From contig CM066915.1 of the NCBI GenBank assembly GCA_033964015.1, forward strand, positions 10,005,573 through 10,069,572: a stretch of DNA of 64,000 bases. The letters are read 5' to 3'. The first letter of the stretch is position 1, and each line of letters starts with the position of its first letter. A program made the position numbers and the translations under genes. Source of the DNA: Scolanthus callimorphus. Its lineage: Eukaryota > Cnidaria > Anthozoa > Actiniaria > Edwardsiidae. Below, piece by piece: positions 46,194 through 58,692 of the stretch. The notes below the pieces were generated by a model. It was not told the DNA's origin, did no database searches, and worked only from the letters and a program-made list of their open reading frames with translations.

Positions 46194-47550
46194 GTCCGGC
46201 GGATTAGCGAAAAAATTGCGCACTTTTAGCTAAAGACACCAAACGCTCAGCCGAAGTCAGTTAGCTTAATCCATAGTTCAGAATTAGCAAATGTTGAGCT
46301 GCTATGGCTGTGCAGTCTAGAGAACAACTCAAAACTTCGCAAAGCTGAGTTCTAAACAAAGCATTCAAAATGGCTGCTATTGAGCAAAACAATTGTTCAC
46401 CCTAAAACCTCACTAGCTTTCGCTACGAAAGAATTCTAGCGTCCCTCCATATCTACGATTTAACCCTATTCAGACTGGGGGGGGACTTTTCGAGCCCCCC
46501 CTCCAGTAAAATCCTGATTACTCTAAAACCACTGCAGCTATGATGGTGAAACTTCGTGACTTTCCTAAAATTTATCTGGGGACATTTTGGTGTCAATGAC
46601 ATGTCAGTGTCAACGACCCAGTTTCCATGGCAACCACTTTTTGACATGCATGATTTGCAAAACTCGAAAAAACGTGAATTTTTCATATTTCAAGCTTAAT
46701 GTTGGACACATTGCCCAATTTATGACTATCGGAGCTTGTACTCCTTAGTAATTTATGTACAGGCTAATTAATTTTTGACACAAAATCTTTGGGGGGAGGG
46801 GTAGGGTGATTTTGTTCATTTTAACATATGGTCTAAAACTAGCTCTGGGATTCACAAATTTCCTTTTAATTCAACTTTTTCAATGTCAAACACTTCTTTG
46901 ATGAGTATTTTGTACATTTTGAACATTTTTTTCTCATTGAGTATTTATCTGAAGAGTCAAATGGAAATTAAATGAAATCCAAGATGGCGGATCCAAGATG
47001 GCGGATCCAAGAAGGCGGACAATATTTTCAAAAGTCGTCATTATGACGCAAGTTTAATAGAATTTATGTGGTAATGTCACAAATTATTACATTTACATTA
47101 TCTTGATGTTAATTAGTTGGCTAATTGTTGAGTTGGCTAATTAATTGTTGAGTTGGCTAATTAGTTGGCTAAAGTTGAGTATTATCTACCAAGTTTTTGG
47201 AAGTTAATTAAAATTACTTAAAAATTGATAAAACATTGAGAATGACGTCATTGTGACGTCACATTTTGCTCCCACGTGACAAAAATAGGTGTGGTGATTT
47301 GTCTAAGGCTCATGGTCATTGTGTGAAAGTTTGATGATCATAGCCCCTGTGGTTCCAGAGATATAGAGGGGGGGGGGGGGGGGCGAATTAGCTCCCCCCC
47401 CCCCCCCCCCCCCCCAGTCACAGATGGTAAAAAAAAAAGCCCAGTCTGGATAGGGTTTAAAAATACATTGAAAACTATCACCTGGCAAAAAATTGGAGCT
47501 TTAGCCTAAAATGCGCAATTTCCTCGAAAAATTGCTCTAATCCGCCGGAC
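46194..47550. mobile_element. TA-flanked inverted-repeat element with a nested element
   Basis: The ends GTCCGGCGGATTAG (46194) and CTAATCCGCCGGAC (47550) are inverted, extend with weaker matches for about 45 bp, and are flanked by TA on both sides. That suits a mariner/pogo-type MITE. Inside lies a second pair, AACCCTATTCAGACTGGG (46462) and CCAGTCTGGATAGGGTT (47457). Confidence 0.75.
46462..47457. mobile_element. Inner element with CCCTATTCAGACTGGG ends
   Basis: About 1 kb and non-coding. It contains AAGATGGCGGATCC repeats (46980-47018), a TTAGTTGGCTAA repeat block (47110-47175) and a CRE pair (TGACGTCATTGTGACGTCA at about 47245). A G16 tract (47368-47383) faces a C22 tract (47394-47415). 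Confidence 0.7.
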
Positions 47551-48650
47551 TATAACTTCGACTTAAAATAATGTGCACTGGCAGGCTGAGTTGTGCAAGG
47601 AGACGAATAACACGCTGTATGGCTAGGACCAAGATATGTATCGGTGGCGCAGGTGGAGGAGGAACATTTTGGTGGATGATTTCTGAAGTATTCCACAAGA
47701 AAAATAGAGTATCGAAAAAAGAAAATTAGGAACTGGTGGAATCATGTCTTTTTGTTTTCTCGCCGCCGCACATTGAATAATGATTTCAAGGCTTGGAAGT
47801 TTAATTACTTGTTACACCAATTAGCTCCATTCAAAATATGTTAATGTGCTCAGTCACTGAATCACAGAGGCCTCTGAAAAACAGAAGATACAGAAAAACT
47901 CTATTAGATTTATGCTGAAAAATTTGTGAACACACATCATGCATAAGAGAAATCGTATCCACACTTACTCCGCTTAGCCCTGAAGCTGTGCCGCCAAAAG
48001 AAGTTCGCAAACCTGAAGAGAAGGTGGAAATCTGGACCGTGGGTGTGTTTTTGTTGGAAAAGATTCACCTTGGACAAAGTTCTAATTCAAGCGATTTCTT
48101 AAGCGAGGGACAAAGCCGCCATCGCCGCCATGTTGAAAATCTCCCACAGAAACTAAAAAAGAACTCAGTTCGCGCAGCCGAAAGCACCAAAGACATTGAA
48201 ACCTAAATGGTTGTCTTACAGATTACATACAGGAATGTGCAGGGATAATTCTAGCTTGAAAGATTTGAGCTGAGAACATTTTTCATTCAAGTTTCAACAA
48301 ACGTACGCACTACCTTTCTTCCCTTGGAGCACGCGCTAAGTAATGCTAAGTCGAAATAACACATTCACAAAACAAAGTCCGTGAAAGTCATGAATAATAT
48401 TCTCTAAGTATAAATCCTGACGGCTCTATCGAAAAACGAAGGACACAATCCCGAGGAGAAGGAGGAAACCCTTCCAGTGGGCATGTATTTGTTGGAAAAG
48501 ATTCACTGTGGGCTTAGTTCTAATTCAAGCTATTTTTTAAGCGAGTGATAAAGCCGAAAAATATCAATAAGATAAACTTATTTTAATTAAGAAAAAATTC
48601 TTAGTCCTTAGAACATTTTTATTTGACCTGTTTCTTCTCTCCCCTCACTG
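47551..48650. repeat. Diverged direct duplication, ~430 bp apart
   Basis: About 47990-48115 and 48425-48550 share GGTGGAAATCT/GAGGAAACCCT context, TTGTTGGAAAAGATTCAC and AGTTCTAATTCAAGC. The 72-codon frame at 47988-48206 covers only the first copy and lacks a recognisable domain. It may be an old exon-like duplication or a repeat. Confidence 0.55.
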
Positions 48651-48717
48651 AGATATTATTATTATTATTGTCATTGTCATTGTCATTGTCATTGTCATTG
48701 TCATTGTTATTGTTATT
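48651..48717. repeat. (ATT)n/(GTCATT)n microsatellite
   Basis: ATTATTATT is followed by seven GTCATT units and GTTATT units. Confidence 0.9.
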
Positions 48718-49660
48718 ACCAGAACTCAGTGACGATTTTATAACAATTTAGCAAGTTTATCGATTACTCCTATACAAAAACGACCATTGTACTTGGGCTG
48801 CTTGTGTTTTGCCATTTTGCATAATATAAACATGCGGAAATTTTGTTCGAAGAAATGTAAGGCGTTTTACCGATTTTGTGCTAAAAATAACTTTTTATTA
48901 AATGTAGTCAAAGGCAAGCAGATGATTTTGTGATGATGGTGGCGAAGGATTTCAGTCCCATTGGGGAGAGGTTAAGAGCCGCTGCCTGTAAATATCAAGC
49001 ATCGTCCGACAGATAAAAAAAATCGACCTCCAGTTTATTTTATAAAATGAGCCCCCATATGGAACTATTTTCGAATGTTTTTTTAAGAGCTTTACTCTTC
49101 TTTTTTTCAAGAGATGTTTGAGAACTCATGTTTCTGTATCCAGGAAGTCGGTAGTTGAGTGAGGAGATGCGGTCTTGTTAACACCCCCTAGCATATCTGT
49201 AAAACAGCAAGATTGGAGACCAATTATAAACATTCAGAGACCAAAGAACTGCAGACTATCAAACTATCTTACCCGTTCTTCTTGACGGAATAAAAGGAGC
49301 GATAAAAGTAAGAGCAATATTGTATGTAAGTGATCTTCTGAGTGGAAATTGTGTCACGCAAGTACTGTCTCGCTCTTAAAAAGCTTGAAGCTAAGACAGC
49401 TAACCTGACTTCTTATAACAATTTCTATAATAATATGTGCCTTTTTAGAACGAGTTAAACAAGTAAATCCGAACATTTTCCTCTCTGGCATGAAGTCAAT
49501 TTGCATTGCGTGATATGTGAAAAAGTACTTCGACGTTTCGTTCTATCTCGTACAAGCTAAATATTCACGGGCCGCGATTAACGTTTTTATATGTTAGAAA
49601 TGAATGGTTGGAAAGTACCAAAATACATTTTTATTGAAAATTCGATGATATTTTTGCGGT
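48718..49660. other. No recognisable gene
   Basis: AT-rich, with no domain in any frame. Confidence 0.45.
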
Positions 49661-49664
49661 GAAG

Positions 49665-50315
49665 ACCATCTAACAAAAGAAGTTTCGCATGATAGAACAC
49701 CAGAAGTAGACAAAGCTTGATTTCATGTCAAGTGAAGGTATAAACGGCCCTCAAAATATACCAAGATGATTTTTTCAGCCGTAAAAACATGCAAAGATAG
49801 TTCGGTTTCAATGAAAGGATGACCCTGTGAAATTTTAGTTCTGGTGCAGAAGCTGGTTTTTCGAATATGTTAATATTTTGTATTTTTACACGCAACATTT
49901 GCCGGGAACTAGGTACATATACAAGTTCAAGATCTGAGTATCAAACTTAAGAACCACGATCGCCCTGGATATTATTACGCGTTAAATGTGTATGTTTCTA
50001 TGTGTTCAGTCCCCAAGGCGATCAGGGTACGTATGGCTGATAATTATTGTCTTCTTGTTAGTTTGTTCCAGACAAAGTCTGCGTGTAAAAATACAACATA
50101 TTAACATATTCGAGAAACTAGCTTTTGCACCAGAACCAAAATTTCACAGGGTCATCCTTGCATTGAAACCAAAGTACTTTTGCTAGTTTTATGGGCTGAA
50201 AAAAATGTCTAGGTATATTTTGAGGACCATCTATACCTTCACTCGACATGAAATTGGGCTTAGTTTACTTCTGAACGTTCAATCATGCAAAACTTCTTTT
50301 GTTAGGCGGTATTGA
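49665..50315. repeat. Foldback repeat, ~250-bp arms
   Basis: Left arm 49665-49915 (CTAACAAAAGAAGTTT...; TGACCCTGTGAAATTTTAGT) pairs with right arm 50075-50312 (ACCAAAATTTCACAGGGTCA...; AAACTTCTTTTGTTAG). The loop is about 160 bp. Divergence between the arms suggests an old MITE. Confidence 0.75.
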
Positions 50316-51904
50316 CTGTAACAAATAATCCGTGCCGATGCAATAAAACAAAGAACGAATTAACCTGCCCGCACGAAACTTTGCCAGGAATGCGAAGTTT
50401 TCGACGCCAGCATAAACTCACATGCCTGGCCTCACTTTGACGAGCGCATGCTCTTTACAAATTTCCCACCTGCTCTTCGGATCTCGAATAGGATGTGTTA
50501 TTTTCTTCGTCCCGAACTCGCGTTCTGATTCGTTACCTGCCATCACGTGAGGAAGCACAAACCGGGTCATACAGGTTTTGATCACGCGAGGATATTTCCT
50601 GTTACGCGATTGTCATTCGGGTCGTAAAGTCATAACCTAAAGATTGCTTTCCCGTTGCTTTGCATCTTGAAGTGAGAAACCCTGCTACGCTACTAATTCG
50701 TTTCGAAGTAGGCGCCTTTCAATCGATTGATTTCTAAGAAACACGTGGGGATTTCTACCACGTGGCTAACCAGAGGTTACCCAGAGAATACCGAACCAAT
50801 TGTTGGCTCAACCGTGGAAATCAAGAAACATCCAACGCTCGAATATATAACCGTCAATACTAGTGGACGTGAATTCGTTTTAATTATCAGCTGTTTACTA
50901 CTAGTATACTCCATTTCATATGGGGGATCATTTTATGAAATAAACTCTAGGTCGATTTTTTTTTATCTGTCGGACGATATTTTATAACTACAGGCAGCGG
51001 CTCTTTTAATGGTAATAAATCGAAGGTTTTTATACCCGTAGCCCTCTCGGGCTCCAAGTCTAATTGTTAAGAGCGAGTTGGCGTAAATATCGCCTATGGC
51101 CCACAAAAACTCAACAATCGAATTTTCAAAAACTATACCAGAATAATGCATTGGGGTCACAATGTATGAAAGTATTATTCTTAGTTCGATCAGCGAATTT
51201 TTTTTCACGAAACGACTTTCACCGATCGAGGCTCGGATTGGCAAAAAATCACACAGAAAATTGTCTCAAAATCGTTCTAATTTTCATTGCCCAAACTACA
51301 TCTTTAGCAACATTTGAGAAACTCCAGTAGCAATTAAGCATCTTTTCTGTTGTCTAGAACAATTAAAAATGGGTTATTTCGATTGTGCGAAGGTTGAGAG
51401 CTTTTTAAAATTTATCATTTTGCGGAGCCGTGTCGCGGCTCAAAATTTCCCGATTGTGATGTGCCCTAAATCGACCTTGGTACGTTGCTCTTGACAATAA
51501 TGATACATTTTCTGAAAAGACCAATCCTCCTTCTGTTCATTTCTGCAAAAAACATTTTTGGGGAATTTAATTGCCGAGTACTGAGGGAAGCGAATGGAAG
51601 TCACTCTGCAGCAAAAAAATTCATCGACACTTGTCAAGTTATTTACCATCCCCGAGTTTATTTTCGAATCCTCGCCCCTTATTTTCATACAATAAAACGT
51701 TATAAGGTACCTGAATACTTGTTTACTACATAACTAGCGAAGAAAAGGCATAATTTCCGTTTTACATACTGATAATAGCTCCCAAGTGCGTTCACTTTGT
51801 TGTTTTGACATGTCTCTTCCCACGTGCGATTACAAACCCCAAGACAATATCACGCCGGGATTGCCAAATAATAAAATCAGAGCAGAAGAACCCTTAACAC
51901 ACTA
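50316..51904. other. No recognisable gene
   Basis: Several 60-90-codon frames on both strands, none with a known motif. Confidence 0.45.
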
Positions 51905-52139
51905 AAAGGTGCAGGATTGCGGTTTCTCAAAATATCATGATTGTATATCATCAAATTGATAAATGATTTTATGATATTTGAGTGATATTTTGGTGATAAT
52001 CTCAAATTTCAACGATTTGCCCATTACATATCAGTATCTCATTATCAATGATATTATCATGATTATTGTTGTATTTTTTTTTCTTGCAGATTTTCAAATT
52101 ATCAATATCATATCACCATCATATCACTAACTCAAGTCC
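51905..52139. repeat. ATCATGATA-rich repeat, left part
   Basis: Dense ATCATGAT, ATATCA and TGATATT words. The same composition resumes at 54790-55000, 55310-55480 and 60730-60850. It is probably one older element split by later insertions. Confidence 0.5.
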
Positions 52140-52252
52140 TTAAGGCCTAGTACGCGCCGCTCTTATCATGAGCCGTACCAAACTGTTACCATGAAATACT
52201 CGAAACTCGCGGCGTTAAAATCGATTCAACATTCCCGGTTTTATTCAGAATA

Positions 52253-54685
52253 CAGTCGTAGCTCTCGTAAGCGACCACCTCGGGAACTGAAAATTGCGGT
52301 CGTTAACGGAGCTGGTCGCTTACGAGAACGGCTCTCGTAAGCGACCACCAAGCGGCTTCCTACTTGAACAATAGGTGTTGGTCGCTTACGAGAGTTTAGT
52401 ACAATAAATCTAGAAAATATCATGTGATACTAATACTTAAAATAGTTTGATTTATTTCCCGACTTAAGGAGGCTGCCTACAATTTGTTCTGCTCTCGACC
52501 ACCAAACTTTGTTTGCCTGCCGTTCAAGTACACAAACTTGTACCGGTCTGAGCTTTCACATGTTTACCCTGGAGGGTTTGAACTTTGTTGTAATGTGTAT
52601 TTTGTTGTGATCGGAGTTGCTATAGCAACGTAATAACCACACCCTCGTTTATTATTAGGGGCCAGTAGAAGCGTTGCTCGACCTAAACTTTTAAAATGAC
52701 ACCCCTCGCACTAATCCCTGAGTAGCAGACAGTACTCCCAGCAAGTTTGGATAGAATTCATTGGGCCGATTTTATGTTATTCGAGAGGACTTTTTAAGGC
52801 TCCAAAATGTCAAAATTATTATGCCGCGAGGGTTTCCTGTAAAAAAAATGGCTGATATTTGCGTAATTAGAAGATCCTTGCCGCCCGAATTATCTACAAA
52901 CCCAATGCAATATGTCAGCCAAATTTCCCTCTTTGAATCCTTTCGATTTTGTTTGGCATGTGTTCAAGTATCGACAAGTAAACTGCAAAATTTGATAAAT
53001 TTTAGCCAGAATTCTAAATCTTGCGTTTTTCTCACCTGACAAAAATCCCATATGTTAATTATTTTGCAACTTGCGTAAATTGTTATTGAATATATACCAA
53101 AGATAACACCAAAGTCTTGAGTTCATTGATGTATTTTAAGGCACCGAGAAAAAAAATCCAAACTTCATTACTCTTTCGGTTTGCTTGTCCCGGTTTTTCA
53201 TTGTACTTTGTTTTCGCCTGTTGTAGCTTTCATGTAGATTTTTCCCGTAGCGAACGACATTCCAGCGTGTTGTAGTTTTTGCGGCCATAGAATGCGCATT
53301 TATTTGACTCTCAAAGCGTAGCAAACAAGGTCACGCAATGAACAATACCAAAACATAGAATTTCATTTTTCGCACCATAGTGGTATATTTCATTTCAGAT
53401 GTCTGATAACATTCAGTAGAAACATTCTGTTTATCTCAAAATATATATGACCAGATGCAACGTCTTTACAGCTTTGCTTCTTAGAAGCGTGACAGCGTAC
53501 TGTGTGGAGAATTCACTGAGCCGTAGAAGCAGTGGTCTATTCCCATGTTGGAATGTGGCTCGCTTAAGGGAAAACCGACATGAAAGCTATAACAGGCAAA
53601 AACAAAGTACAATGACAAAAACCGGGTCAAGCAAACCGAAAGAGTAATGAAGTTTTGATTTTTTTCTCGGTGCCTTAAAATACTTCAATGAACTCAAGAC
53701 TTTGGTGTTATCTTTGGTATATATTCAATAATAATTTACGGAAGTTGCAAAATAATTAACATATGGGATTTTTGTCAGGTGAGAAAAACGCAAGATTTAG
53801 AATTCTGGCTAAAATTTCTCAACTTTTGCAGTTTACTTGTCGATACTTGAACACATGCCAAACAAAATCGAAAGGATTCAAAGAAGGGAAATTTGGCTGA
53901 CATATTGCATTGGGTTTGTAGATAATTCGGGCGGCAAGGATCTTCTAATTACGCAAATATCAGCCATTTTTTTTACAGGAAACCTTCGCGGCATAATAAT
54001 TTTGACATTTTGGAGCCTTAAAAAGTCCTCTCGAATAACATAAAATCGGCCCAATGAATTCTATCCAAACTTGCTGGAAGTACTGTCTGCTACTCAGGGA
54101 TTAGTGCGAGGGGTGTCATTTTAAAAGTTTAGGTCGAGCAACGCTTCTACTGGCCCCTAATAATAAACAAGGGTGTGGTTATTACGTTGCTATAGCAACT
54201 CCGATCACAACAAAATACACATTACAATAAAGTTCAAACCCTCCAGGCTAAACATGTGAAAGCTCAGACCGGTACAAGTTTGTGTACTTGAACGGCAGGC
54301 AAACAAAGTTTGGTGGTCGAGAGCAGAGAAAATTGTAGGCAGCCTCCTTAAATTAAGAATATATAACCGCAAATATGTACATAGAAAATATGTAGAAAAT
54401 ACCATTTCAATGGTGCAGCTTGTATCAGTTAGGATATTTATGAGGTGATGACTGATGTTTTAAAGACAAAAAGTACTGTGGTCGCTTACGAGAGCTTAAA
54501 AACAATAGAAAATCTATGTTGGTGATTTGAAATTGTGGTCGCGGAGCTGGTCGCATCGATAAGGCGGTCGCTTACGAGAGCTTGAAATAACAGAGTTTAT
54601 GTGACATTTCAAACGGGGTTTCGGGAAAATGGTCGTTATGGGAGCTGGTCGCATACGAGAGTGGTCGCACAGAGAGCTTCGACTG
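52253..54685. mobile_element. pogo-like MITE, interrupted copy
   Basis: The ends CAGTCGTAGCTCTCGTAAGC and GAGAGCTTCGACTG are flanked by TA on both sides. The two halves are the reverse complement of the intact copy at 58693-59244. Without the insertion it would be about 549 bp. Confidence 0.85.
52468..54347. mobile_element. TTAA foldback element with ~800-bp arms
   Basis: 1880 bp flanked by TTAA on each side (52464-52467, 54348-54351). The ends are GGAGGCTGCCTACAATTT and its inverse. The arms of about 800 bp (52468-53270 and 53550-54347) are highly similar across their length, with a short spacer. No open frame shows a domain. Such near-perfect giant palindromes can extrude as a hairpin. Transposase would have to come from elsewhere. 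Confidence 0.88.
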
Positions 54686-54789
54686 TAGTTTAGGCTACAA
54701 GCAGACGAGAGATGGACAAAAAATATTGTTTTATTGAGATTTTGCATTAGGATCGGCTCATGATAAGAGCGGCGTATGTACTAGGCCTA

Positions 54790-55112
54790 AGAAGAATATT
54801 GTCCTCATTATATATTCTGATAATCTCATGATGTGTCACTATCATTACGTATTTAACAACTCAAGTAAGCATTACCAGAATATCATTATCATAAAGTTAT
54901 TGTTTTTCCCCATGTCTCAAATTATCATTATCAAAACATAATAGTAAATTATCATTTTCAAATCTCAGTCAATGATTAAATAACCATTAGAAAATAACAC
55001 CTATGTTGTATTGTGAATGTGCGCATTCTGATTGGTTAAAAAGCGTGTTTGTAAGAGACCTGAGAAACACGATTGTCACGCAACGCTGTCGCGCGTGTGT
55101 ATGTTATTTTCT
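54790..55112. repeat. ATCATGATA-rich repeat, right part
   Basis: Continues the composition of 51905-52139 on the far side of the nested insertion, and is then cut by a hairpin element. Confidence 0.45.
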
Positions 55113-55303
55113 AAAAGCAATAAAAATACTTTCTGCGTGCTCTCTGGTTTCTTACATACACTCGGGGAATGTTGGTTGAACTGATAAAACTTGAAAGACA
55201 CTCGCCTTCGGCTCGTGTCTTTCAAGTTTTGATCAGTTCTCCCAACATCCCCCTCGTGTTTGTAAGAAAGCAGAGAGCACGCGGAAAGTACTTTTATTGC
55301 TTA
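55113..55303. repeat. ~190-bp near-perfect hairpin
   Basis: The arms of about 90 bp start AGCAATAAAAATACTTTCTG and end CGGAAAGTACTTTTATTGCT, meeting at CTTCGGCTCG. The core is palindromic (AAAGACACTCGCC...). It is typical of a short MITE. Confidence 0.8.
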
Positions 55304-55689
55304 CAGATGTGTTGAAGCCAGAGTGATATTGTGATGTATCATGAGATTATCAAAACTTTCCTATATTATGTAAATATCTCCATTTTAGTTATCATGATTT
55401 TTCAGATAATCACGAACTCGTGTGATATATCACGATAATATAAAATTACTGCATTCTCCTTTTTCAGTCCTCTAAGTTAGTATTTAAAGTTATCATAGCC
55501 AGGCGCGTTCTTGACAAAGTCCTATAGAAGCCCAGGAGACCTAGGGTTTGCAACCATTTCGCAAAAAGGTGCAATAAAATCATCAAAGAAACGGATGGAG
55601 CTTTAGCTCACTATTTCTTTCGGGTTTACAAGTGAAAATGTTCTACACAAATGCCCCTAGTTCATTCTCAAGGTTAGAGTTGAAACAGT
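55304..55689. other. No gene
   Basis: ATCATGATA-type repeat to about 55480, then unique sequence leading into the minisatellite. Confidence 0.4.
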
Positions 55690-57470
55690 CATTCACAAAA
55701 CTTGTTCTACAAATGCGCAGCAGATAAATCGATGCGCAGGAGAAAAATAGTTCACTATACACATAGCCTTGTTATACAAATGCGCAGGAAAGAACTAATT
55801 CACTATACACATAGCCTCGTTGTACAAATGCGCAGGAGAGAACTAGTTCACTATACACATAGCCTCGTTGTACAAATGCGCAGGAGAGAACTAGTTCACT
55901 ATACACATAGCCTTGTTATACAAATGCGCTGAGAGAACTAGTTCACTTATACACATAGTCTCGTTCTACAAATGCGCTGAGAGACCTAGTTCACTATACA
56001 CATAGTCTTTTTCTACAAAATGCGTTGAGAGAACTAGTTCACTATACACATAGCCTTGCTGTACAAATGCGCAGGAGAGAACTAGTTCAATATACACATA
56101 GCCACGTTCTACAAATGCGCTGGAAAGAACTAGATCACTATACACATAGCCTTGTTGTACAAATGCGCAGGACAGAACTAGTTCAATACACACATAGCCA
56201 CGTTCTACAAATGCGATGAGAGAACTAGTTCACTACACTATACACATAGCCTTGTTGTACAAATGCGCTGAGAGAACTAGTTCACTATACACATAGCCTT
56301 GTTATACGAATGCGGAGGAAAGAACTAGCACTACACGTAGCCTCGTTCTACAAATGCGCTGAGAGAACTAGTTCATTATATAGATAGCCTTGTTGTACAA
56401 ATGCGCTGAGAGACCTAGTTCAATATACACATAGCCATGTTCTACACATTCTACAAATGCGCTGGAAAGAACGAGTACACTATACACATAGCCTTGTTAT
56501 ACAAATGCGCTGGAAAGAACGAGTTCACTATACACATAGCCTTGTTATACAAATGCGCAGGAAAGAACTATAGTTCACTATACACAGTCTCGTTCTACAA
56601 ATGCACTGGAAAGAACTAGTTCTCTATACACATAGCCTCGTTCTACAAATGTGCTGGAAAGAACTAGTTCTCTATACAAATAGTCTCGTTCTACAAATGC
56701 GCTGGAGAGTACTAGTTCACTATAAACATAGCCTCGTTCTACAAATGCGCTGGAAAGAACTAGTTCTCTATACACATAGTCTCGTTCTACAAATGTGATG
56801 GAAAGAACTACTTCTGTGTACACATAGTCTCGTTCTACAAATGCACTGGAAAGAACTAGTTCTCTATACACAATAGCCTCGTTCTACAAATGCGCTGGAG
56901 AGTACTTGTTCACTATACACTTGCTGGAGAGAACTTTGGAGAGAACTTAAGTGGAGAGAACTAGTGTGCTGGAGAGAACTAGATCTCTATGCACATAGCG
57001 TTGTTCTACAAATGCGCAGGAGAAAAATAGTTGACTGTTTCTTCCGGGTTAATGGGAGTCAAAATGTGAAGCCTTCTATCCAAGGTACTACCGTATTCGT
57101 GTCCTTGGTTAATGGTCAGAATGTGAAGCCTCTTGATATTTAGGGACCCATCGCTACCCCTTAGCGTACTCGTTCGTGTCCTTGGTTAATGGATTCAGAA
57201 TGTGAAGCCATATAACCAAGGTACTACCGTACTCGTGAGAGAACTAGTTCCCTATACACATAGCCTTATTCTACAAATGCACACTTAATTACAATGTAAT
57301 TACAGCTGACCATCTGCGATGCACATATATCAACATATTTACTGAGGTAGCATCCACAGAATAGAGTAAAATAAAGTGAAGAGAGAACTAGTTCACTGTA
57401 TTCATAGCCTCGTTCTACAAATACGCTGGAGAGAACTAGTTCACTACACACATAGCCTTATTCGAAAAAT
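55690..57470. repeat. 48-bp minisatellite
   Basis: Unit CTAGTTCACTATACACATAG then CCT(C/T)GTT(C/G)TACAAATGCGC(T/A)GGAGAGAA, period 48 bp. There are about two dozen copies to 57030 with substitutions and some short indels, plus scattered copies to 57470. Because 48 is a multiple of three, runs of units are open on both strands: a 16-residue repeat on the plus strand (RELVHYTHSLVVQMRR) and another on the minus strand (ELVLSSAFVERGYVYS). The frames are broken by indels and show no start context, so I treat them as non-coding. A second short duplication (GTCCTTGGTTAATGG...AATGTGAAGCC) is embedded at 57030-57240. Confidence 0.92.
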
Positions 57471-57659
57471 ATGTGCTCGAGTTACTATGCATATGGCCTC
57501 CTTTTAAAAATGCGAAAGCTAGTTCACTATTTTGTGTTAGTATGCGATTTTTTTACGCCCACTTCAATGTACGGAAGAACCTGGAATCTAGCAAAATGCG
57601 AAATTTTACTTCCGGTCTAGAAGAAGTTACTTCGTCCGCTGTTTTCGACAACGCACGCA

Positions 57660-58230
57660 ATAAATATTATTCCGTTATACATGTAAGATGTCTTATTGAA
57701 ATAAATTACATCTGAACTGGATTAAGTCTTTATCTTTCCGTCGTATTTTGCTCCAATTCGGCTATCATTCGGCGAATTTATATCTCAGTGCGAAACTGCA
57801 GACACAAGGCATACAATGGTTGTGCTGTTTCTCAATTTAACTGCCATTCCAGGCCTCCAGCTGCCTTTCCAGGCCTCCAACATTATGCGTAGAACCTTGA
57901 TCATCTTGGTTGCGAAGTGGGCGTAAATTGTGATTTAGATTTCTCTTTACGCCCACTTCGAGACTAAGTGTTCTTCCTACCCAAATTCGCTTTTTATGCA
58001 CAGATGACCAAGTTGCGCGGCAATGATTATTTCAGTTACTGAGAAAACAGCACAACCATTGTATGCCTTGTGTGCTGCAGGTCTGCACTGAGATATCAAT
58101 TCACCGAATAATAGCCGACAATTGGAGCGACAATTACAACTGAAATATAAGGACCAAATCCAGTAGATGATGTAATTTATTTCAACAAGACATCTTTACA
58201 TGTGATCACGGAATAATATTTCTTGCTTGA
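57660..58230. repeat. Inner inverted repeat
   Basis: 57660-57850 (ACATGTAAGATGTCTT...; GGCATACAATGGTTGTGCTG) pairs with 58050-58230 (CAGCACAACCATTGTATGCC...; AAGACATCTTTACATGT). Confidence 0.8.
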
Positions 58231-58692
58231 TTGTGTTTAAAGACAGATTATCTAAGTGTTTCGAGCAGCGTGTGGTTACTAGAAAGTACAGAAACCTATT
58301 GACTTTATCTTAGCGTGAAAGGTTTGCATTTCCATCAAGAAATCTTGAAGGGAACCTATGAAAATACATTTCGAAGTTTATTTACAACTAGTAAGTACCC
58401 GTGAAAAATTCACGAATTAAATTTTCCTTGAATGACGAAAAATATCGGATTGTCTGCCGTTGTAGAATGAACGGTTATACCGCTACGTTTAGAGAGATGT
58501 GCTCAAACAATTTGTAACTACGCCTGTTTACTTTAAAGTATTAAAGTTTGTTATCAGCTTATAGATAGGTGGCATACCGGTGTGAAATATTCGCACCATA
58601 GCATACGATGGGAAAGGCGTTTTAAATTAGATCTTTGAAAACAATGTTCCTTGTGAATGGAAATGAGGCAAATGCCACACAATAACCCCCTA
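58231..58692. other. No gene
   Basis: Interior DNA of the 57548-60676 element, with no coding signature. Confidence 0.4.

Larger units (their letters stand above)
52144..54787. mobile_element. Outer element of a three-level nest
   Basis: The ends GGCCTAGTACGCGCCGCTCT (52144, preceded by TTAA) and AGAGCGGCGTATGTACTAGG (to 54787) are inverted over about 35 bp. After subtraction of the inner insertions only about 210 bp belong to this element. It is non-autonomous. Confidence 0.7.

Noticed and set aside
55702..56871. Open reading frames of 60-97 codons on both strands within the minisatellite
   Set aside because: They follow from the 48-bp period and appear on both strands. Indels break them and no start context or signal is seen.
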